A DNA stretch of 64,000 nt, taken from NCBI RefSeq assembly GCF_007000325.2, contig NZ_CP117267.1, positions 2,929,001-2,993,000 on the forward strand, written 5' to 3'. Position 1 is the first letter of the stretch, and the number at the start of each line of letters is the position of its first letter. The position numbers and the translations under genes were made by a program. Below, piece after piece: positions 11,473-20,885 of the stretch. A model generated the notes under the pieces. That model had not been told where the DNA came from, ran no database searches, and saw nothing but the letters and a program-made list of their open reading frames with translations. This DNA is from Rhizobium rhododendri (lineage in GTDB: Bacteria; Pseudomonadota; Alphaproteobacteria; Rhizobiales; Rhizobiaceae).

Positions 11473-12038
11473 CAGCCAACCTCTTTCAATGCAAGCTTAA
11501 GGGTAGAAAGTTTGGTGCGTAGCGACGTATCAATCTGTCGCGACCCCACTTTCACAATCAAACCACCAAGAATAGACGGGTCCACCGTTACGGCGACCGT
11601 GACTTCTTTACCGGTAACGCTCTTCAGCGCCACCTTCAATTCGTTTTCCTGCTCCGGCGTCAGCGCATGCGCGGAACTGACCTCGGCAGTGACTTCGCCA
11701 CGCTGCTCGGCAGCGATCAGGCGGAAAGAGCGGATCATGCCCGGCAGCGCAAAGAGACGACGGTGACGCGCAACGACCTTCAGGAAGTTTGCGAAGAAAC
11801 CGGTGATCCCAGCCTTGGCCGACAAAGCCTCGATGGCCTTGACCTGGTCTCCGGACGAGAAGACCGGACTGGCAACGAAACGCCGCAAGTCTTCGCTTTC
11901 GTCGAGCATGGCCTGGAAACGGTCGAGATCGGCAGTCACCTGGGCGATGGCGCCCTCGGCGAGCGCAAGCTCGAACAAAGACGATGCATATCGCTCTGCC
12001 ACACCGGATATAGGATGGGATGTGTCTGCCACGGGCAC
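11472..12038 (-). CDS. atpH: ATP synthase F1 delta subunit
   Basis: Delta subunit, which connects F1 to the peripheral stalk. The 188-residue protein starts at a GTG (12038) and reads [19 protein letters not shown], which matches the normal N-terminus of rhizobial AtpH; GGGAAAATT lies just before it. A longer frame to 12197 adds 53 residues of non-conserved sequence and is rejected. The C-terminal block [20 protein letters not shown] is the family signature. It is the first gene of the atp run. Confidence 0.96.
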   Translation of the reverse strand: MPVADTSHPISGVAERYASSLFELALAEGAIAQVTADLDRFQAMLDESEDLRRFVASPVFSSGDQVKAIEALSAKAGITGFFANFLKVVARHRRLFALPGMIRSFRLIAAEQRGEVTAEVSSAHALTPEQENELKVALKSVTGKEVTVAVTVDPSILGGLIVKVGSRQIDTSLRTKLSTLKLALKEVG

Positions 12039-12218
12039 AATTTTCCCTGATTTCAACCCTAAAGTTAGGATCCGGGCGTGCGGATGCCTAGGACTTTGAA
12101 TTGGTTTTGATTTCCCCCAAGAAATCCGCGGGAGATGCCCCCGCTTCTTCCCATTTCCGAGCCCGTCTAACATAGGAAGTTGAGACTCGCAACACACCTC
12201 GGTCCCTATTGCGCCTTT

Positions 12219-12258
12219 CGCGGGGATTTCTGCCGCAAAAAGCCGAATTCTCCCCGCG
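12219..12258. repeat. Inverted repeat upstream of atpH
   Basis: CGCGGGGA at 12219-12226 and TCCCCGCG at 12251-12258 are a perfect 8-base inverted repeat with a 24-base interior. It lies between the membrane-protein gene and atpH. There is no T run in the atp direction, so a terminator is unlikely; a protein-binding site or RNA structure in the atp leader is possible. Confidence 0.45.
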
Positions 12259-12284
12259 ACGAGTTGGCGCAGGTCAAATTCTGC

Positions 12285-12668
12285 TCAAATCCAGCCGAGA
12301 AAATAGATAATCGGCAAAGCTGCAAGAGCTACCTGGATGACAAGCATCACCAGGTTGACGACGACGTTTCCACGGTCCGACATCAGCGACAGCACCCTCC
12401 CGAATGCTGCAAGCGCGAAAGACGTGCCGAGGGCGAGATAAACCATGGGCTGTGCCAGAAGGATCGCCATCAGGCCGAAGCCGATATACGATCCGCCCAT
12501 CGACCGGGCCTCCGCATAGGCGCCGAGGCGACCCTCGCGCGGCTGCAGACCGAGAATGCGATAGGCATATCCAGGCGCAAACATCATGAAGAGCCCGAGC
12601 AAGGCCGTAAAGGCAGCCGCGCAATAGGCGAGCTGTTCGCCCCGTTCAGTCGGAAAATAAAATTCCAT
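12285..12668 (-). CDS. Small integral membrane protein, DUF4345-like
   Basis: Protein of 127 residues with four predicted membrane helices. The central GAYAEARSMGGSYIGFGLMAI and FGRVLSLMSDRGN blocks resemble the DUF4345 family; its function is unknown. The ATG at 12668 is chosen because it is preceded by GGGAACGG and gives the protein MEFYFPTERG; the longer frame to 12764 overlaps the intergenic region without support. It lies between priA and atpH on the same strand, with 246 bases before atpH. Nothing ties it to ATP synthase except position. The family assignment is from memory of the motif and is tentative. Confidence 0.75.
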   Translation of the reverse strand: MEFYFPTERGEQLAYCAAAFTALLGLFMMFAPGYAYRILGLQPREGRLGAYAEARSMGGSYIGFGLMAILLAQPMVYLALGTSFALAAFGRVLSLMSDRGNVVVNLVMLVIQVALAALPIIYFLGWI

Positions 12669-12785
12669 CACCGTTCCCAAATCATCTGAAGCATTGCCGG
12701 CCTTATGGCACGAAGTCCGTGTCGAGGAAATATGGATGCCCCGCCCCATGGTTTTGGTAACCAATGCTGTCGGCAGCGGCTCGGT

Positions 12786-15005
12786 TTACAAAAAGCTCTG
12801 CGGGTCGATATCGAGTTGCACATGGACGGAGCCGCGCTCCTTCGGCCCTTGCGCCAGCAGGGTGCGCAAAAAACCCTGCATGTCCGAATTGCGCCGGCCG
12901 TGCACCAGGAGCCGGAACCGATGCCGGCCGCGCACCAGCGCCAGCGGCGCTTCCGCCGGCCCGAGAACGGCAATGCCCGGCACGTTGGGCGCGGCGTTGC
13001 GCATACCGCGCGCATGGGTTTCGGCATCCTGGCGCGTTTCGGCCGAGACGATGATCGAGGCAAGCCGTCCGAACGGCGGCAGCAGAGCTCTTTCCCGCTC
13101 CGAAATCTCGCGTTCGTAAAACGCAGCCGCGTCACCCGAGACGATCGCCTGCATGACGGGATGCTGCGGCTGGTAGGTCTGCAGCAGGCCATGGCTTTTC
13201 AGGCCGGTCCGACCGGCGCGGCCGGTGACCTGGCTCAGCAGCTGGAATGTCCGCTCGGCCGCCCGTGGGTCGCCATTGGCAAGCCCGATATCGGCATCGA
13301 CGATACCGACCAGCGTCATCAGCGGGAAATTGTGGCCCTTCGCCACCAGCTGCGTGCCGATGACGATATCCGCCTCGCCATTGGCGATCGCCTCCAGCTC
13401 CAGCCGCAAGCGTTTGACGCCGCCGAGAATATCGGAGGACAGGACGATGGTCCTTGCATCCGGAAAATGCTTCTCCACCTCCTCGGCGACGCGCTCGACA
13501 CCGGGTCCACAGGCCACGAGATGATCGAAGGTGCCGCACTCCGGGCAGGCTTCCGGCGTCCTCTCCGCATGGCCGCATTGGTGGCACTGCAACTGCTGGC
13601 GAAACCTGTGCTCGACCAGCCAGCTGGAGCATTGCGGGCACTGGAAGCGGTGTCCGCAGACGCGGCAGAGGGTCAGCGGCGCATAGCCGCGCCTGTTGAG
13701 GAACAGCAGCGCCTGGTGCCCGTCCGCGACCGTCTTTCCAACCGCACGCAACAGCACCGGCGACAGGAAACCGCCGCGATCTGGAGCATGCCGGCGCATA
13801 TCGACGAGGTGAAGATCCGGCAACGCCGCATCGCCGAAGCGCGTCGGCAGGTGGATGGTGCTGTACCGGCCGCTCTGGCCGTTGACCTGGCTTTCGACCG
13901 ATGGCGTCGCCGACACCAGCACCACGGGAAAATCGCCGATCCGGGCACGCACCACAGCCATGTCGCGGGCATTGTAGAAGACGCGGTCCTCCTGCTTGTA
14001 GGCAGGGTCGTGCTCTTCGTCGACAATGATCAGCCCGAGATCCTCGAACGGCAGGAACAGCGCCGAGCGCGCACCGGCGACCACGCGCACATCCCCCGTT
14101 ACAGCTTGCCGCCAGACCTTTTCGCGCGTGCGCGGTGCGAGATCGGAATGCCATTCGGCGGGCTTCGATCCGAAGCGCTGCTGGAACCGCTCGAGAAAAC
14201 TTGCTGTCAGGGCAATTTCCGGCAGCAGGATCAGCACCTGCCGTCCCTGCCGCAAAGTCTCGGCAATCGCCTCGAAATAGACCTCGGTCTTGCCGGACCC
14301 GGTGATCCCGTCGATCAGAGATACCGAGAACGTCGCGTTCCTGACCTCGTCGATCACCTCGACTGCCGCCTGCTTCTGCGGCCCCTCCAGCCGGGCAGCG
14401 ACGAAATCCGGATCCGGCTTGGCAACGACAGGCGGCGGGGTGAGGAAGATGGTCTCGAAAACCCCCTGCTTTACCAGACCGTCGATCACGCTTGTCGACA
14501 CGCCGGCAGCGTGCGCGAGGCCGCTACGCGTCCACGAAGGCGCGCCGACGGCCATTTCCAGCACGCGGCTTCTGGCCGGTGTCAGCCGGTCGGGTGCGCC
14601 GCCGACGAACTTGAGCCCCTCGACCATCGGCTCCGGATCGAAGGCAGCCGGCACGCGCAAGGCCATCCGCGCCACATGACCGGGTGGCGAAAGCGTGTAG
14701 GTCGCCACCCAGTCGATGAAGTCGCGCATTTCTTTCGCGAGCGGCGGGCAGTCGAAGACACGGGTGATCGGCCGCAGCTTCTTGGGGTCGACGCCGTTGT
14801 CATCGCCACCGTCCCAGACGACGCCGATCACCTGGCGCGGACCCAGCGGCACCTGCACGACCGAACCGGGCTCGACCGCCATACCCTCGGGCACGGCATA
14901 GGAATAGGGCCGAGGCGCAGGCATAGGCACCAGAACTGGCACAGTACGCGTCACCGGCGGCACCTTCGCAAGCGCGCCGAACAGATCGGAGGAATCGTTG
15001 TTCAT
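12786..15005 (-). CDS. priA: Primosomal protein N' (replication restart helicase)
   Basis: PriA is a superfamily 2 DNA helicase that recognises abandoned replication forks and reloads the replicative helicase. The 739-residue protein has the Walker A motif GITGSGKT at 233-240 and the DEEH box at 329-332. It also has eight zinc-binding cysteines in the CxxC pairs starting at CRVCGHRFQCPQC. The C-terminal helicase motifs ILGGVKRL and QVTGRAGRTG are present. Length and all motifs are normal. The gene stands 81 bases after the acyltransferase and 117 bases before the small membrane-protein gene in the same direction. Confidence 0.97.
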   Translation of the reverse strand: MNNDSSDLFGALAKVPPVTRTVPVLVPMPAPRPYSYAVPEGMAVEPGSVVQVPLGPRQVIGVVWDGGDDNGVDPKKLRPITRVFDCPPLAKEMRDFIDWVATYTLSPPGHVARMALRVPAAFDPEPMVEGLKFVGGAPDRLTPARSRVLEMAVGAPSWTRSGLAHAAGVSTSVIDGLVKQGVFETIFLTPPPVVAKPDPDFVAARLEGPQKQAAVEVIDEVRNATFSVSLIDGITGSGKTEVYFEAIAETLRQGRQVLILLPEIALTASFLERFQQRFGSKPAEWHSDLAPRTREKVWRQAVTGDVRVVAGARSALFLPFEDLGLIIVDEEHDPAYKQEDRVFYNARDMAVVRARIGDFPVVLVSATPSVESQVNGQSGRYSTIHLPTRFGDAALPDLHLVDMRRHAPDRGGFLSPVLLRAVGKTVADGHQALLFLNRRGYAPLTLCRVCGHRFQCPQCSSWLVEHRFRQQLQCHQCGHAERTPEACPECGTFDHLVACGPGVERVAEEVEKHFPDARTIVLSSDILGGVKRLRLELEAIANGEADIVIGTQLVAKGHNFPLMTLVGIVDADIGLANGDPRAAERTFQLLSQVTGRAGRTGLKSHGLLQTYQPQHPVMQAIVSGDAAAFYEREISERERALLPPFGRLASIIVSAETRQDAETHARGMRNAAPNVPGIAVLGPAEAPLALVRGRHRFRLLVHGRRNSDMQGFLRTLLAQGPKERGSVHVQLDIDPQSFL

Positions 15006-15085
15006 TACGGCAGACCATGCCCGGAGTTGGAAAGAAATGAAACCGGCGAATGGTGCCGAATGATCACCAACTTGGGAATGTCGCG

Positions 15086-16039
15086 TCAGAGCGAATTCGC
15101 AACGAGCGGGCGCGGTGCCAGCTCGCTTGTCGGTGACGAAAGCGGCGTGAACTCGGCATCGGCGTCCGCCGCCATGTCATGCACCGTCAGCTTTTCCAGC
15201 GCCCTCGTCACTTCGTTGACATCGCCTTCCAGTTGGTCCGGGGATATCAGCTTGCCGACGCGGAAGTCGAAGCGGTCGCCGCGCTTGTTGAGCAGTTCGT
15301 AAAACACCGTCATGTCGCGGAGTTCGGTGGACCATTTGGCAAACCAGTAGAACAGGCCGGAATTGCGCGCCGACAGATGCACCGGCAGGATCGGCAGATT
15401 ATATTTTCGTGCCAGCGCGACCGCCGACGTCTTCCACGGCCGCTCGTTCAGCTTGCCATTCGCCCAGTAGGCAATGCGACCGGAGGGAAACAGGACCATC
15501 GCCTTGCCTTCCTCGACCGTCTTGTTGGTAAGAACCAGCGTCTCGCGCGTCTTCAGCTTACTCTTGTATTCATCGCGCCATTCGACCGGAATGATCATCT
15601 CGGCAAAGCGCGGATTGACACGCACCGCGTCCCGATTGGCAAACACCATCATGTCCGGCCGGCGCGCCTTCATCAGGTCGAAGATCGCCACACCGTCGGC
15701 AATGCCGGTCGGATGGTTGCTCACCAGAATGAAGCCGCCGCTGGCCGGAATACGCTCGGCATTCTGGCAGCGGATGTCGAGCTGCAGCAGGTCGCTCATA
15801 TATTCGAAGGACTGGAATCCGGGAAGCTTGGCGACATCGTCGGCAAAACGGATCGCCTTGTGATAGCGCAGCAGCACGTGCAGGAAGGGACGGATGAGCG
15901 GCCAGAAAGGGCTCTTGACGATCTTCTCGCCGCGCTCGGCGATCAGCGTATCGACGATATGGCCGGGCCTTCCCTGCGACACCAGGGCGATGGCGCCGGC
16001 AAGCTGTCCGAGGGTCGAGGTAGAATCGCGGCGCGTCAT
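15086..16039 (-). CDS. PlsC-like lysophospholipid acyltransferase family protein
   Basis: Membrane-associated acyltransferase of 317 residues. The active-site motif is NHPTGIAD (His109, Asp115; HX5D spacing as in the hemolysin/OlsA-like subgroup rather than the usual HX4D). The substrate-binding block FPSGR follows further on. Probable role is transfer of an acyl group in phospholipid or ornithine-lipid synthesis; the exact substrate cannot be read from sequence. The C-terminal 40 residues are low in conservation and rich in Pro and Ser. The start ATG has AGGA seven bases upstream. It is divergent from xerC. Confidence 0.85.
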   Translation of the reverse strand: MTRRDSTSTLGQLAGAIALVSQGRPGHIVDTLIAERGEKIVKSPFWPLIRPFLHVLLRYHKAIRFADDVAKLPGFQSFEYMSDLLQLDIRCQNAERIPASGGFILVSNHPTGIADGVAIFDLMKARRPDMMVFANRDAVRVNPRFAEMIIPVEWRDEYKSKLKTRETLVLTNKTVEEGKAMVLFPSGRIAYWANGKLNERPWKTSAVALARKYNLPILPVHLSARNSGLFYWFAKWSTELRDMTVFYELLNKRGDRFDFRVGKLISPDQLEGDVNEVTRALEKLTVHDMAADADAEFTPLSSPTSELAPRPLVANSL

Positions 16040-16178
16040 GGAAGGTCCTGCATGCTTATGTCGTGGTTATCGCGGCGTAAGATGATCGAAGCATGACACG
16101 CCAGCCGGAACGTTAGCGATTCCATAACTCTCATTGAGGCAAAGTGGCAGCCTAAAATTGGAATTCAAGAGGTTTACC

Positions 16179-17114
16179 GTGGGCGAGATCCTGATCATGG
16201 CCCATCCCCAGCTTCTGGACGAGCGCCAGAAATGGCTGGAGGCGCTCCGCAGCGAGCGCAGGCTATCCGCCCACACGCTGGATGCATATGAGCGCGATAC
16301 ACGCCAGTTCCTGTTTTTCCTCACTGGCCACCTTGCCGGCCCGACCACATTGAAGGACATCCAGGCCCTGCGCCCGGCCGATTTCCGCGCCTTTCTGGCG
16401 AACCGCCGCCGCGATGGCGCCGGTGCACGCTCGCTGGGCCGCAATCTCGCCGGATTGCGCTCTCTCCTGCGTTACCTGGAGAAAAAAGGGCTGGTGAACG
16501 CTGCCGGTGCCGCTGCCGTCCGCTCGCCGAAGCAACCGAAATCTCTGCCGAAGCCACTGTCCGACAGCCAGGCCATCAATGTCGTCAGCGACGAAGCCCA
16601 GATGCACGAGGAACCCTGGATCGCCGCGCGGGACGCCGCCGTGCTGACGCTGCTTTACGGCTGCGGGCTGCGCATCTCGGAAGCGCTCGATCTCATGCCG
16701 GACGATCTCCGCCCCGGCGAAACGTCGCTGCGCATCACCGGCAAGGGCAACAAGATGCGCATCGTGCCGCTGCTGGCAGTCGTCGTCGATGCCGTGGAGC
16801 GGTACAAGCAGCTCTGCCCCTACGATCTCGACCCGGCCCTGCCGCTGTTTCGCGGCGCTCGCGGCGGAAAGCTGCATCCCGGCCTTATCCAGCGCGGCAT
16901 GCAGAAACTTCGCAGCGCTTTCAACTTGCCGGAAACGGCAACACCACATGCGCTGCGGCACTCGTTTGCCACCCATCTGCTGGCCGGCGGTGGCGATCTT
17001 CGCACCATCCAGGAGCTGCTCGGCCACGCCAGCCTGTCGACGACGCAGGTCTACACCGGCGTCGATTCCGCCCGCCTGCTCGAAGTCTATGACCGCGCCC
17101 ATCCGCGGGCTTAA
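16179..17114 (+). CDS. xerC: Tyrosine recombinase XerC
   Basis: Site-specific recombinase that resolves chromosome dimers at dif together with XerD. With the GTG start at 16179 the protein is 311 residues. It has an N-terminal SAM-like core-binding domain and a catalytic domain with Arg165 (GCGLRISE), Lys189, His257 and Arg260 (HALRHSFATH), His283 (LLGHASLSTTQ) and the nucleophile Tyr292. AAGAGG lies six bases before this GTG. An ATG at 16197 and a frame open to 16134 are alternatives. XerC rather than XerD is inferred from the neighbourhood with priA and is less certain than the family. Confidence 0.9.
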   Translation: MGEILIMAHPQLLDERQKWLEALRSERRLSAHTLDAYERDTRQFLFFLTGHLAGPTTLKDIQALRPADFRAFLANRRRDGAGARSLGRNLAGLRSLLRYLEKKGLVNAAGAAAVRSPKQPKSLPKPLSDSQAINVVSDEAQMHEEPWIAARDAAVLTLLYGCGLRISEALDLMPDDLRPGETSLRITGKGNKMRIVPLLAVVVDAVERYKQLCPYDLDPALPLFRGARGGKLHPGLIQRGMQKLRSAFNLPETATPHALRHSFATHLLAGGGDLRTIQELLGHASLSTTQVYTGVDSARLLEVYDRAHPRA

Positions 17115-17198
17115 ACTCCGGTTAACCGAATGCGTTAAGAGAATATCCGCTCCGCGCGGGGTAGAGCAGATGCAGATCCCGTCCGCTGAAAGATCGTC

Positions 17199-18290
17199 AT
17201 GACATCAGTCTACCGCCAGAAGACCCGGCCCGCCATCCTTTCGACGCTCGGCAACGCCGGCTTCTGGGCGGCGGCGTCCCTGCCCCTTGCATTCGCCGTC
17301 ACGCTGGTTGTCACGCTGGCTTCTTTTGCGCCCGCCCATGCCGCAGACGATGCGGCCTGCGGCGGCAGGAACCTGCTTGCCGAACTGCAGAAGAACGATC
17401 CGGCGAAATACGCGTCTTTCCTCGCTGACGGTGACAAGGTCGCGAACGGGCGCAGCATTTTCTGGAAGATTGAAAAGCCCGGAGTGAAGACCTCCTGGCT
17501 GCTCGGCACCATGCACGTCACCGATCCGCGCGTGCTGGTCATGCCGAAGGGCGCGGCGGAAGCGGACGCCAAGGCCGACACGATCATCGTCGAATCCGAC
17601 GAAATACTCGATGAAAAGAAGGCGACGATGGCGATCCTCGCCCGCCCGGACCTCACCATGCTCGCCAACGGCGCGACGATCAATTCGCTGCTGCCGGCAG
17701 CCGACGCCGCCAAGCTCGAGGCCGGCCTTGCCAAACGCGGCATCACGCTGGGCGCGGTGTCGCATATGCAGCCATGGATGATCTCCAGCGTCGTCGCATT
17801 GCCGTCCTGCGAACTCTCGCGCAAAGCCAAGGGCGCACAGTTCCTCGACCAGAAGATCGCCAACGACGCAGCCGCAGCCGGCAAGCAGGTCAAGGGGCTG
17901 GAAACGCTCGTCGAGCAGCTTCAGGCCATGGCCGACCTGCCGGCCGCCTTCCACCTGAAGTCGCTGATCGAAACCCTGCAGCTCGGCGACAAGATGAACG
18001 ACGTCGTCGAGACGATGACCGAACTCTATTTGTCCGGCAATGCCGGGGCGACGATGGCTATGCTGAAGGTCGTCACGCCCGATGGCGAAGACACCGATAG
18101 CGACGGCGATTACGCCTCCTTCGAGCAGCGCATCATCCTCGACCGCAACAAGGTCATGGCCGAGCGCGCCGCGCCGATCCTTGCCAACGGCAACGTCTTC
18201 ATGGCCGTCGGCGCCCTGCACCTGTCAGGCGACCAGGGCCTGGTCGAACTGTTCCGCAAGCAGGGCTTTACGCTGACGGCGGTTGATTGA
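17199..18290 (+). CDS. TraB/GumN family exported protein
   Basis: Protein of 363 residues with an N-terminal signal sequence: a charged start, a hydrophobic core at about 23-45 and a likely cleavage site after AHA at 46-48. The mature part is one TraB/GumN (Tiki-like) domain with WLLGTMH at 100-106 and a second conserved histidine in GALHLSG near the C-terminus; these are proposed metal-binding or catalytic residues of the family. The cellular role is not known in bacteria; a periplasmic protease-like function is inferred from the Tiki relatives. It starts 84 bases after xerC. Confidence 0.87.
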   Translation: MTSVYRQKTRPAILSTLGNAGFWAAASLPLAFAVTLVVTLASFAPAHAADDAACGGRNLLAELQKNDPAKYASFLADGDKVANGRSIFWKIEKPGVKTSWLLGTMHVTDPRVLVMPKGAAEADAKADTIIVESDEILDEKKATMAILARPDLTMLANGATINSLLPAADAAKLEAGLAKRGITLGAVSHMQPWMISSVVALPSCELSRKAKGAQFLDQKIANDAAAAGKQVKGLETLVEQLQAMADLPAAFHLKSLIETLQLGDKMNDVVETMTELYLSGNAGATMAMLKVVTPDGEDTDSDGDYASFEQRIILDRNKVMAERAAPILANGNVFMAVGALHLSGDQGLVELFRKQGFTLTAVD

Positions 18291-18800
18291 TCTGGCGGCT
18301 CGAGGAGCGTCTCACCTAAGCAAATTTGCGGCCCCATAACACAGTTTTCGGCATGGGGGATAAATCCGGCGTGATTTATTTTTTCACGCAGTCAAATCAG
18401 GTTCTTACAGATTTTCGAGGCTTGTTTCATCCCCATACCTGCCGGTGGGCCTATACTGCAGAGGTCAAAGGAAGGGGAAGCCGGGTCGCGAACCGGTCGC
18501 TCCAACGGGACGATATCCGGTGTCCGATGATGGTTGGAAGCGATGATCACGAGGCGTTGGGCTGAGTGATCGGGATATCGGGTAGCGGAATTCGGACCCC
18601 CGTATCGATATCGTCAAATCGCAACCGATCGGCAGGCAGCCACACCCCGACACAAACAACACCAGCCACCCGGCTGCTTGCCATTTCCCCATCACGTTCG
18701 GCCATATCAGGCGCGACGCATTTTGGCATGCCTGCAGTTGGCTGGCATCGAAGCAAGCGCAGGAGCGCCAGGGCGAGAGGCCTTGGCGCTCCTTTCGATT
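18291..18800. other. Long intergenic region between the TraB-family gene and lpdA
   Basis: This 510-base stretch separates two genes transcribed toward each other. At 18360-18386 a weak AT-rich dyad (AAATC and GATTT) followed by TTTTTT could end the TraB-family transcript. A short minus-strand open frame (18547-18705, listed separately) may be a gene. TATACT at 18452-18457 looks like a -10 box but has no good partner at the right distance. I do not recognise a structured RNA or tRNA here. Confidence 0.4.
18547..18705 (-). CDS. Possible small protein, unrecognised
   Basis: An ATG at 18705 opens a 52-residue frame. It has a hydrophobic N-terminal half (about residues 12-24) and an ordered-looking tail ending in IPLPDIPITQPNAS. 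An overlapping frame on the same strand (18465-18695) starts with a lipoprotein-like hydrophobic stretch and Cys residues. No clear Shine-Dalgarno site precedes either. It is listed only because the region is otherwise empty; it may be chance. Confidence 0.25.
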   Translation of the reverse strand: MAERDGEMASSRVAGVVCVGVWLPADRLRFDDIDTGVRIPLPDIPITQPNAS

Positions 18801-20207
18801 TTACATATGGATCGGCTTGAAGGCGGCAGCCATGGCTGCTTCCTTGACGGCTTCCGACATAGTCGGATGGGCGTGGCAAACACGGCCGAGATCTTCTGCA
18901 GAGCCGCTGAAATCCATCAGCACGGCGATTTCATGGATCATGTCGCCGGCACCGAAGCCGATGATGTGGCCACCGAGGACCTTGTCGGTTTCCTTGTCGG
19001 CCAAAATCTTGACGAAGCCATCCGTTGCCAGCATGGCGCGGGCGCGGCCGTTGGCGCTGAACGGGAACTTGCCGACCTTGTAGGCGACGCCAGCGGCCTT
19101 GAGCTCTTCCTCTGTCTTGCCGACGGAAGCCACTTCCGGCTGGGTGTAGACGACGCTCGGGATGACGTCGTAGTTGACGTGGCCGGCCTGGCCAGCGAGA
19201 ATTTCCGCCAGCGCGACGCCTTCGTCTTCCGCCTTGTGGGCGAGCATCGGACCCTTCACGACGTCGCCTATGGCATAGATGCCGGCTACGTTGGTCTTGA
19301 AGTGGTGGTCGATTTCAACGCGGCCTCTGTTGTCGAGCACGACGCCGGCTTCCTCGAGGCCGAGGTTGGCGGTGTACGGCTTGCGGCCGGTGGCAATCAG
19401 CACGACGTCAGCATCGAGCGAGGTCGCTTCACCGCCCTTGGCCGGCTCGAAGGTGACCTTGGCGCCCGTCGCCGACTTCTCGACGCCGGTAACCTTGGCG
19501 CCCAGGTGGAAGTCCATCCCCTGCTTGGCGAGCAGGCGGTGGAACTGCTTCGACACCTCGCCGTCCATGCCGCCGAGGATGGTGTCGAGATATTCGATGA
19601 CCGTGACCTTGGCGCCGAGACGCGACCAGACGGATCCGAGTTCGAGACCGATGACACCGCCGCCGACGACGATCATCGTCGCCGGGACCTTCTCCAGCGC
19701 AATGCCGCCGGTGGATGAAATGATGATCTTCTCGTCGAGATCGACGTGGACGCCCGGAATGCCCGCAACGTCCGAGCCGGTGGCGATGACGATGTTCTTG
19801 CCTTCGATTTCCTGGACCTGGCCATCATCGCCGGTGACCGAAACCTTGCCGGCCGAGACGATCTTTCCTGAGCCGATGAAGCTGTCGATCTTGTTCTTCT
19901 TGAACAGGAACGCGACACCCTCGACGTTCGACTTCACGGTGGCATCCTTGTGAGCCATCATGTTGGGCAGGTTCAGGGTTGGAGCAGCGACCTCGATGCC
20001 GAGCGCTTCCATGCCGTGACCGGCCTGGTGGAACATCTCGGAGGCATGCAGCAGGGCCTTGGAGGGAATGCAGCCGATGTTGAGGCAGGTGCCACCAAAC
20101 GTGGCGCGCTTCTCGATGACAGCGACCTTCATGCCCAGCTGTGCTGCCTTGATGGCGCAGACATAGCCGCCAGGGCCGGTTCCGATAACGATCACATCAT
20201 AAGACAT
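18801..20207 (-). CDS. lpdA: Dihydrolipoamide dehydrogenase (E3)
   Basis: FAD enzyme that reoxidises the lipoyl group of E2, here most likely for 2-oxoglutarate dehydrogenase because sucA and sucB lie upstream in the same direction. The 468-residue protein has the FAD motif GTGPGGY at 9-15, the redox disulfide GGTCLNIGCIPSK (Cys41, Cys46), the NAD motif GGGVIGLELG and the C-terminal HAHPTMSE with the catalytic His-Glu pair. The ATG at 20207 has GAGGAATT upstream; the longer frame to 20309 is rejected. It starts 26 bases after the LysE gene and is last in the run. Confidence 0.96.
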   Translation of the reverse strand: MSYDVIVIGTGPGGYVCAIKAAQLGMKVAVIEKRATFGGTCLNIGCIPSKALLHASEMFHQAGHGMEALGIEVAAPTLNLPNMMAHKDATVKSNVEGVAFLFKKNKIDSFIGSGKIVSAGKVSVTGDDGQVQEIEGKNIVIATGSDVAGIPGVHVDLDEKIIISSTGGIALEKVPATMIVVGGGVIGLELGSVWSRLGAKVTVIEYLDTILGGMDGEVSKQFHRLLAKQGMDFHLGAKVTGVEKSATGAKVTFEPAKGGEATSLDADVVLIATGRKPYTANLGLEEAGVVLDNRGRVEIDHHFKTNVAGIYAIGDVVKGPMLAHKAEDEGVALAEILAGQAGHVNYDVIPSVVYTQPEVASVGKTEEELKAAGVAYKVGKFPFSANGRARAMLATDGFVKILADKETDKVLGGHIIGFGAGDMIHEIAVLMDFSGSAEDLGRVCHAHPTMSEAVKEAAMAAAFKPIHM

Positions 20208-20233
20208 CGAGAATTCCTCTTGGATTTTTCCGG

Positions 20234-20872
20234 TTAGTCGGCGGCGCGCGCCAGGGCGAGACGAAGGCCGAAGCCGACCAAGGCCGCTCCGGTGATACGG
20301 TTGAACCATTTTCCGCCCGCAATGAAGCGGTCGCGGATCGGCTTGACGGTAAAGAATACCGAGACTGCGGCAAACCAGGCAACGAGCGCCGTCGCCATGC
20401 CGATGCCGTAGCTGAACTGGATGAGCGCAGGCGTGTCGTGGTGGACCAGGGTCGAAAACAGCGACAGGAAGAACAGCACTGGCTTAGGGTTCAGCGCATT
20501 GGTGATGAAGCCTGTTGCCAGGCATCGCCAGGCGGACACCGGCTTGCGGTCGTCTTCCGTCACCGCGATATCGGCAACCTTGAAACCCGGTTCCCGGAAC
20601 GACTTGATGCCGAGATAGACGAGGTAGGCAACACCGGCCCATTTGATCACGCTGAACAGCAACAGCGATTTAGAGACGATCAGGCCGAGGCCGAGGATGG
20701 TGTAGCTGATGTGGAACAGCAGCGAAAAGCCCATGCCGACGCCGGTCATCATGGCAGCCCGACGGCCATGGACGACACTCTGGCGCAGCACGACGGCGAA
20801 ATCGGCGCCGGGCACGACGATGAAGATGGAGAACACCGCCATCAGGCCCAGGAATTCGAACAGATATTGCAT
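20234..20872 (-). CDS. LysE/RhtB-family amino-acid exporter
   Basis: Inner-membrane transporter of 212 residues with about six hydrophobic helices. The N-terminal block FIVVPGADFAVVLRQS and the central NALNPKPVLFFLSLF are typical of the RhtB branch of the LysE superfamily, which exports amino acids such as homoserine, threonine or lysine. The substrate is unknown. It lies between an SDR gene (13 bases) and lpdA (26 bases) in the same direction, so it is probably carried on the TCA transcript. Confidence 0.88.
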   Translation of the reverse strand: MQYLFEFLGLMAVFSIFIVVPGADFAVVLRQSVVHGRRAAMMTGVGMGFSLLFHISYTILGLGLIVSKSLLLFSVIKWAGVAYLVYLGIKSFREPGFKVADIAVTEDDRKPVSAWRCLATGFITNALNPKPVLFFLSLFSTLVHHDTPALIQFSYGIGMATALVAWFAAVSVFFTVKPIRDRFIAGGKWFNRITGAALVGFGLRLALARAAD

Positions 20873-20885
20873 ATTTGCCCCCCTC

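Noticed and set aside
12705..15302. 865-residue open frame opposite priA
   Set aside because: It is the antisense shadow of priA, which has all helicase motifs; the shadow protein has no recognisable domain and no ribosome site.
18422..18457. Promoter made of TTGTTT and TATACT
   Set aside because: The spacing is 24 bases, too long for sigma70.
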